A stretch of DNA of 7,393 nt, from assembly GCA_045590155.1 (NCBI GenBank), contig JAZNQL010000041.1, forward strand, positions 1-7,393, given 5' to 3'. Each line of letters begins with the position of its first letter. The stretch's first letter is position 1. Below the pieces are notes generated by a model. That model was not told the DNA's origin. It saw only the letters and a list, made by a program, of their open reading frames with translations, and did no database searches. Origin of the DNA: JAZNQL01 sp045590155 (GTDB lineage: Bacteria > Bacillota > Clostridia > UMGS1883 > UMGS1540). The position numbers and the translations under genes are program-made. Below are positions 5,591-7,393 of this stretch, piece after piece.

Positions 5591-5634
5591 CTTAACCTTA
5601 ACAACTAACGCTAAAGATGGTTGTTAAGGTTAAG
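5591..5634. repeat. Perfect 15-bp inverted repeat between sigE and the HD gene
   Basis: CTTAACCTTAACAAC (5591-5605) and GTTGTTAAGGTTAAG (5620-5634) are exact reverse complements separated by 14 bases. On the HD-gene transcript the hairpin ends immediately before the AAAAGGAG ribosome binding site. Neither side carries a T-run, so it is not a normal intrinsic terminator. It could be an operator, an mRNA stability or translation-control hairpin, or a small dispersed repeat. Confidence 0.85.
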
Positions 5635-5644
5635 TATATCACTT

Positions 5645-6340
5645 TTATCCCATTCTTGCAATTTCTTTTTGCAATCTTCCTATAATTCTTTTTTCAAGAC
5701 GCGAAATATATGACTGACTTATCCCCAGCATATCAGCAACCTCTTTTTGGGTTTTTTCTTCTCTACCACCAAGACCAAAACGCATATTTACTATTTTTCT
5801 TTCTCTTTCCGAAAGCTTTGTAAGTGCCTCGCAAAGCATTTCTTTTTCTGCTTTTTCTTCAAGCCCTCTGTGAACTGTATCGTCGTCTGTACCCAAAATA
5901 TCCGAAAGCAAAAGCTCGTTGCCATCCCAGTCTACGTTTAAGGGTTCGTCTATCGAAACTTCTGATTTTGTTGGTATGTTTTTTCTTAAATACATAAGTA
6001 TTTCGTTCTCTATACAACGCGAGGCATAGGTTGCAAGCTTTATATTTTTGTCGGTTCGGAAGGTGTTTATTGCCTTTATAAGACCTATTGTCCCTATAGA
6101 AACCAAATCTTCGACGGCAACGTTTGTGTTATCAAATTTTTTTGCTATGTATACAACAAGCCGAAGGTTATGTTCTATCAGTTTTTGTCTTGCCCCGTTA
6201 TCGGTGCAAAGTCGGGCTACAAGTTCTGCCTCCTCCTGTGATGAAAGCGGTGGCGGAAGAGTATCGTTCCCACCTATATAATGAACCTCCCTGTACCCTA
6301 AAATCCATCTTAATAATTTGTTAAGCCATTTTTTTATCAT
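5645..6340 (-). CDS. sigE: RNA polymerase sporulation sigma factor SigE (pro-sigma-E)
   Basis: Sigma-E directs early mother-cell transcription during endospore formation. The 231-aa product begins with a basic amphipathic pro-sequence (residues 1 to about 18) that would hold it inactive at the membrane. The conserved YIGG and LPPPLS segments follow at 21-24 and 28-33. Region 2 spans about 54-118, with NLRLVVYIAKKF (58-69) and the -10 recognition stretch TYASRCIENEILMYLR (104-119). DEPLNVDWDGNELLLSD (131-147) is characteristic of SigE. Region 4 spans about 170-226 with the helix-turn-helix KEVADMLGISQSYISRLEKR (199-218). Region 1.1 is absent, as expected. AGGAGG at 6347-6352 lies 6 bases before the start, inside the end of spoIIGA, and the two genes overlap in ATGA, so they should be translationally coupled. 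The SpoIIGA protease that activates SigE is encoded just upstream. SigG, the usual next gene, is not present here. Confidence 0.97.
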   Translation of the reverse strand: MIKKWLNKLLRWILGYREVHYIGGNDTLPPPLSSQEEAELVARLCTDNGARQKLIEHNLRLVVYIAKKFDNTNVAVEDLVSIGTIGLIKAINTFRTDKNIKLATYASRCIENEILMYLRKNIPTKSEVSIDEPLNVDWDGNELLLSDILGTDDDTVHRGLEEKAEKEMLCEALTKLSERERKIVNMRFGLGGREEKTQKEVADMLGISQSYISRLEKRIIGRLQKEIARMG

Positions 6341-7218
6341 TTTCTTCCTCCTAAAATCAGCGGGTGCAAAAGTGCCCTGTAGCTTTTATCCCTTGAAATT
6401 TTGCCCTGACATATTCCTACCACTACATCCTCTTGTATATAAGTTACTTCGTTTTCTGTAACGCTTATTCTGTCGGGTCTGAATCCAACCAGAATGCCGT
6501 TATCCTTCCCTATTGATGAATAAGGAATAATCCTTATTCTTTCTTCCATCCCTTCTGGATTTCCTCCTGCCATAATCTTTTCTTCCTCCATCCCTTCGGG
6601 CAGAATTGCTTTTAATGCATCAAATTCTGCTACAATAACAGGCGCTCCTCCTAACGGCTCGCAAAGAGCATTCCCTGTATCTATAAGTGCATCCATTTCA
6701 ACACTTTTTCCGTTTAAAAACACCTTTATTTTTACAAGCATATTATCCCGTGCTATTCCTGTCCTTACTGCATAATACAAAAGTCTTATTATTATGTAAG
6801 ATGCAAAGACCGATATAAAAAGAAGCTTCCACGGTAAATTTATGTAAAGTATGCCGTTGCTTACTACTGCACCAAGTTTTTGTCCTGTGTCGGTAAAACA
6901 AAAGAGCGCAAACACGCCTCCCCCCATTATGAAGGTACAAAGATAAAAAAGTCCTGTTGCCTTTGCAAAAGTGCGTATACTTTTTAAGTTATATGCCACA
7001 GAAAGCATAAAAAGAGAAAAGGTAATTTTAAAAAGGGCAGAATAAATTGCTGAAAAATCAGGAAAAAATATGCACACAGCATATATAGCCCCCAAAACTG
7101 CGGAAAGCATTATTCTCCACTGTTTTTTTGGCAATCGCCCTATAAAAGCCGTAACCGACAACAATATATAATTTATTACGAAATTTACTAAAAAGAGAAT
7201 GTCTATGTAATAAACCAT
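6337..7218 (-). CDS. spoIIGA: Sigma-E processing aspartic peptidase SpoIIGA
   Basis: SpoIIGA is a membrane protease in the sporulation septum that cleaves the pro-sequence from SigE after a signal from the forespore (SpoIIR). The 293-aa product has five hydrophobic segments in its N-terminal half (about 5-24, 35-52, 57-76, 86-108 and 128-150). A soluble aspartic-protease domain follows with the catalytic motif DTGN at 180-183 in ALIDTGNALCEPL, close to the position of the catalytic Asp in Bacillus. GIL-GFRPD lies in the C-terminal half, which ends HPLILGGRK. I chose the ATG at 7216-7218 because GAAAGGA lies 9 bases upstream. An in-frame ATG at 7236 would add six residues but has no ribosome binding site and would put that site inside the gene. 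The stop overlaps the sigE start by 4 bases. The linker carries a small PEGMEE duplication. Confidence 0.95.
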   Translation of the reverse strand: MVYYIDILFLVNFVINYILLSVTAFIGRLPKKQWRIMLSAVLGAIYAVCIFFPDFSAIYSALFKITFSLFMLSVAYNLKSIRTFAKATGLFYLCTFIMGGGVFALFCFTDTGQKLGAVVSNGILYINLPWKLLFISVFASYIIIRLLYYAVRTGIARDNMLVKIKVFLNGKSVEMDALIDTGNALCEPLGGAPVIVAEFDALKAILPEGMEEEKIMAGGNPEGMEERIRIIPYSSIGKDNGILVGFRPDRISVTENEVTYIQEDVVVGICQGKISRDKSYRALLHPLILGGRK

Positions 7219-7227
7219 ACTTGATTT

Positions 7228-7234
7228 TCCTTTC
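7228..7234 (-). promoter_or_regulatory. Ribosome binding site deciding the spoIIGA start
   Basis: GAAAGGA on the minus strand lies 9 bases before the ATG at 7218. It overlaps the other in-frame ATG (7236), which has nothing resembling a site upstream. The resulting N-terminus, MVYYIDILFLVNF, matches the way SpoIIGA proteins usually begin. Confidence 0.8.
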
Positions 7235-7241
7235 ATAACTT

Positions 7242-7275
7242 ATTATATATCAGCTCCCCGGTAAAAAATGTCGTA
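7242..7275 (-). promoter_or_regulatory. Candidate Spo0A-dependent promoter of spoIIGA-sigE
   Basis: On the minus strand TATAAT lies at 7242-7247 and ACGACA (4 of 6 to TTGACA) at 7269-7274, with a long 21-base spacer. The spoIIG promoter of Bacillus is known for an overlong spacer and activation by phosphorylated Spo0A bound near the -35. TGTCGTA on the plus strand (7269-7275) matches the 0A box TGTCGAA at 6 of 7 and overlaps this -35, and a second 6-of-7 match lies at 7350-7356 (TGACGAA, minus strand). The predicted start near 7235 would leave almost no leader before the ribosome binding site, which is a weakness. A second candidate, TTGTGA and TATAAA with a 21-base spacer, lies further upstream. 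Confidence 0.4.
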
Positions 7276-7340
7276 TAGTGCAAGTTTTTTTTGACTTCTT
7301 TTGACTGAAAAAATTTTTTAATTTAATTTATAATTTTTAC

Positions 7341-7369
7341 TTGACATCTTTCGTCACAAATAGTATAAT
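7341..7369 (+). promoter_or_regulatory. Consensus sigma-A promoter divergent from spoIIGA
   Basis: TTGACA (7341-7346) and TATAAT (7364-7369) match the consensus fully with a 17-base spacer. It points rightward to a gene beyond the window; no start codon with a binding site is visible before the end. The -10 box sits inside a palindrome, ATAGTA (7360-7365) and TACTAT (7369-7374) around TAA, and a 6-of-7 Spo0A-box match (7350-7356) lies in the spacer. Either could be an operator. Confidence 0.75.
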
Positions 7370-7393
7370 ACTATCTGTATATTGATTTTGTAT

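Noticed and set aside
5591..5634. Reading the 15-bp inverted repeat as the sigE terminator
   Set aside because: On the minus strand the stem is followed by AAAAGGAG and not by T residues, so it lacks the key terminator element.
7219..7236. Upstream ATG of spoIIGA (six extra residues)
   Set aside because: It has no ribosome binding site of its own and would place the clear site GAAAGGA inside the coding region.

Overview
The window comes from a low-GC, endospore-forming member of the Firmicutes, most likely a gut-type Clostridia. The strongest evidence is the sporulation pair spoIIGA-sigE. Supporting evidence is a type III glutamine synthetase, strong AGGAGG-type ribosome binding sites, consensus sigma-A promoters and AT-rich spacers with U-run terminators. 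I cannot name a genus.

Layout. Bases 1-295 hold the last 35 codons of a tyrosine recombinase/integrase, its terminator, clustered short repeats and a second hairpin. They run up to the 3' end of guaA, a known integration site for genomic islands, so this is probably one end of an integrated element. Bases 296-1276 (minus) encode a GMP synthetase that has only the ATP pyrophosphatase part and no glutaminase domain. A divergent promoter region (about 1338-1414) drives guaA leftward and an operon rightward: asnA (ammonia-dependent asparagine synthetase), glnN (type III glutamine synthetase) and a 94-residue membrane-anchored HMA (CopZ-like) protein. A perfect 15-bp bidirectional terminator (4935-4968) separates this operon from minus-strand genes: an HD-domain hydrolase (4989-5573), sigE (5645-6340) and spoIIGA (6337-7218). 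These are transcribed in the order spoIIGA, sigE, HD. The last 150 bases hold the spoIIGA control region, with near-matches to Spo0A boxes, and a fully consensus divergent promoter for a gene outside the window.

How the genes fit together. AsnA and GlnN both fix free ammonia as an amide, and the adjacent guaA product lacks the domain that would take nitrogen from glutamine, so the left half has an ammonia-assimilation theme. The right half is the mother-cell sigma-E activation module: SpoIIGA is the membrane protease that removes the pro-sequence of SigE. Most genes here are ordinary families. The parts most worth a second look are the guaA-integrase junction with its repeats, the split GMP synthetase, the structured asnA leader, the HMA protein in a glutamine synthetase operon, and a perfect 15-bp inverted repeat directly before the HD gene's ribosome binding site. 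I see no CRISPR array, tRNA or rRNA, and I found no clearly undescribed multi-gene system.
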